NCBI RefSeq assembly: GCF_018343715.1
Contig: NZ_JAGYPL010000001.1
Location: 434,001 to 498,000 of the forward strand
Length of the DNA: 64,000 nucleotides
Source of the DNA: Bacillus sp. FJAT-49711
GTDB taxonomy: Bacteria > Bacillota > Bacilli > Bacillales > Bacillaceae_C
Direction of reading: 5' to 3'
Below the pieces are notes generated by a model. That model was not told the DNA's origin. It saw only the letters and a list, made by a program, of their open reading frames with translations, and did not search any database. Every line of letters starts with the position of its first letter. Position 1 is the first letter of the stretch. Shown one piece after another: positions 62,605 through 64,000 of the stretch. Made by a program: the position numbers and the translations under genes.

Positions 62605-62997
62605 ATTGCAATCTTACAAATTGCGGGGATTGCCCTAATAACAACTTTCCTAGTACTGGCGATCAAGGAACAGACTCCAAATTTTGCCTTTTTGCTTGTG
62701 TTATTCGCGGGAACGGGCATTTTTCTATTTCTTGTAGATCAAGTGCATAAAATCATCTTAATGATTGAAAATCTAGCAGGTAGTGCGAATGTCAACACTC
62801 TATACGTTAAAACCATTCTTAAAATCATCGGCATTGCGTATATTGCTGAATTTACGGCACAAATAAGCAAAGATGCGGGTCTCGGCTCAATGGCTTCGAA
62901 AGTTGAATTAGCTGGAAAAATCTTAATTCTCGCAATTGCAGTGCCGATCATGACAGCCTTAATAGAGACTATCATTAATATCATGCCAGTTAATTAG
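62605..62997 (+). CDS. spoIIIAD: Stage III sporulation protein AD, probable ATT start
   Basis: The 130-aa frame runs from ATT 62605 and reads ATT-GCA-ATC (expected MAI...) into LQIAGIALITTFLVLAIKEQ, which aligns with the N-terminus of B. subtilis SpoIIIAD. The frame is closed at 62590 by TAG, and no ATG, GTG or TTG occurs until TTG 62692, which would delete the first membrane segment. GGGGG at 62592-62596 is 8 bases ahead of the ATT. The rest (TILKIIGIAYIAEFTAQISKDAG, then KVELAGKILILAIAVPI) is typical. Confidence 0.9.
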   Translation: MAILQIAGIALITTFLVLAIKEQTPNFAFLLVLFAGTGIFLFLVDQVHKIILMIENLAGSANVNTLYVKTILKIIGIAYIAEFTAQISKDAGLGSMASKVELAGKILILAIAVPIMTALIETIINIMPVN

Positions 62998-63024
62998 ACT
63001 TAGCATTAGAACGGAGTGGGATAC

Positions 63025-64000
63025 ATGCGACGAGGGCTGCAGATTCTGTTATTATGTTTTTTTTCATTTTTTGGTGCTATGACGGTTTCAGCCGAGGAAA
63101 TGGAAAAACCAATTAACGAATCAAATGACCAGCTTACAGATCGGTATATTGAAGACCTTGGTCTTGAAGAGTTATCTGAACATTGGGAGTCAATCGTCCA
63201 TGAATATGGTGGGTATTTACCTGAAAGTAAAAGAGGTACATTCATTGATTTTGTAAAAGGGGACAAGTCTTTTTCATTTGCAGATTGGATGAACGGGATC
63301 ATTTCGTTCATTATGCAAGAAATCATCCTGAATATTAAATTACTAGGGTCACTTTTACTGCTTACGATTTTAAGTGTATTTCTACAATCACTTCATAGTG
63401 CTTTTGAAAAAGGTGCTGTCAGTCAGGTAGCCTATTCTATTATTTTTATGGTCCTGATTATTATCGCATTAAATAGCTTTAGAGTGGCGGCGGATTATGC
63501 GATTGAAGCGATTGATTCAATGAGTCAATTTATTCTCGCTCTATTACCATTGCTGCTTGCATTGATTGCCTCTTCTGGGGGGGTGGCAACATCTGCATTC
63601 TTCCATCCAATTCTCGTATTTTTAGTAAATATTAGCAGTATCGTCATAAAAAATGCTGTATTGCCCTTATTATTTCTTGCGACATTATTAAGTATTGCCA
63701 ATACATTAAGTAAACAATTTAAAGTGTCCCAGCTTGCAAATTTATTAAAGAAGATCAGTATTGGAATTCTCGGAGCATTTATCACTATTATCCTTGGAGT
63801 TATTTCTATTCAGGGGGCAGCTACAGCTGTTGCAGATGGTGTAGCGATAAGAACGGCAAAATTTGTAGCCGGCAATTTTGTACCTGTAGTAGGACGGATG
63901 TTTACAGATGCAGCCGATACAGTATTAAATGCATCTCTTCTACTCAAAAATACTGTGGGTATTGCAGGTGTAGCTGTTATTCTCCTAATCGCCGCATTTC
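63025..64000 (+). CDS. spoIIIAE: Stage III sporulation protein AE, cut by the window edge
   Basis: About 325 codons are present from ATG 63025 (site GGAGTGGG). A signal peptide (residues about 1-24, cleavage near SAEE) is followed by a polar part and then several membrane segments from about residue 105. LNIKLLGSLLLLTILSVFLQSLHSAFE and GVSIQGAATAVADGVAIRTAKF-like sequences match SpoIIIAE, the large channel protein of the SpoIIIA complex. The 3' end lies outside the window. Confidence 0.95.
   Translation, partial: MRRGLQILLLCFFSFFGAMTVSAEEMEKPINESNDQLTDRYIEDLGLEELSEHWESIVHEYGGYLPESKRGTFIDFVKGDKSFSFADWMNGIISFIMQEIILNIKLLGSLLLLTILSVFLQSLHSAFEKGAVSQVAYSIIFMVLIIIALNSFRVAADYAIEAIDSMSQFILALLPLLLALIASSGGVATSAFFHPILVFLVNISSIVIKNAVLPLLFLATLLSIANTLSKQFKVSQLANLLKKISIGILGAFITIILGVISIQGAATAVADGVAIRTAKFVAGNFVPVVGRMFTDAADTVLNASLLLKNTVGIAGVAVILLIAAF

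Noticed and set aside
1-64000. CRISPR arrays, prophage, tRNA or rRNA genes, toxin-antitoxin or defence modules
   Set aside because: No regularly spaced repeats, phage genes, cloverleaf sequences or paired toxin-antitoxin frames were seen on either strand.

Overview
The window is a 64 kb piece of a low-G+C Gram-positive chromosome, almost certainly a member of the Bacillaceae. Gene content and order follow the Bacillus subtilis yqf-yqg-yqh region closely: recO-glyQS-ccpN-yqfL-yqxD-dnaG-sigA, then cccA-trmK-yqfO, ispH-cshB-nfo, zur, ispG-sodA-pbpA, gluP-glcK, the comG operon, gcvT-gcvPA-gcvPB, aroQ-papA-efp and spoIIIA. Endospore formation is indicated by spoIIIAA-AE (the last gene is cut by the window edge). 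Most of the window is housekeeping DNA, and I see no CRISPR array, prophage, rRNA or tRNA gene. I also found no gene cluster that looks like an undescribed system. The most unusual signals are at the level of gene starts, regulatory sites and decayed elements.

Layout. 1-9.7 kb: end of recO, a glycine T-box leader with glyQS, the CcpN/YqfL gluconeogenesis switch, and the yqxD-dnaG-sigA macromolecular synthesis operon. 9.7-13.9 kb: an acyl-CoA dehydrogenase, cytochrome c-550, the tRNA methyltransferase trmK and yqfO. 13.9-18.4 kb: ispH, yqfQ, cshB, nfo and yqfT. 18.4-20.6 kb: a zinc uptake operon znuC-znuB-zur with a recognisable Zur operator. 20.6-22.5 kb: a decayed IS1182-type element inserted in the loop of the shared zur/yqfW terminator. 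22.5-29.8 kb: yqfW, ispG, yqfZ, yqgB, sodA, yqgE and pbpA. 29.8-39.9 kb: two small membrane-anchored proteins, rpmG, yqgN, yqgO, gluP, yqgQ-glcK, an LtaS-type enzyme, yqgU, yqgW, yqgX and yqgY. 40.2-44.9 kb: the competence pseudopilus operon comGA-GG (comGG short), aroK and yqzE. 45-51.9 kb: yqhG/yqhH divergent from a tandem glycine riboswitch and the glycine cleavage genes. 51.9-58.6 kb: an ATPase remnant, yqhL, a B12-dependent ribonucleotide reductase with paired NrdR-type boxes, yqhO, yqhP, yqhQ and yqhR. 58.7-64 kb: aroQ-papA-efp and spoIIIAA-AE.

How the genes work together. Glycine is handled at both ends of the window: uncharged tRNA-Gly turns on glyQS through the T-box, and excess glycine turns on gcvT-PA-PB through the riboswitch. 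Zinc is handled by znuCB-zur. Isoprenoid synthesis is represented by ispH and ispG, wall and teichoic-acid synthesis by pbpA and yqgS, DNA uptake by comG, and engulfment-stage sporulation by spoIIIA.

Points worth following up are: three genes (yqxD, spoIIIAD and probably comGG) that have a good ribosome binding site but no ATG/GTG/TTG, only ATT, at the expected start; the IS element that split a terminator and carries a G+C-rich structured segment; a half-length comGG; and nrdJ standing where B. subtilis has lipM-mntR. The B. subtilis pst operon and the sinIR-tasA region are absent from their usual positions. Comparisons with B. subtilis are from memory of that gene order, not from a search.
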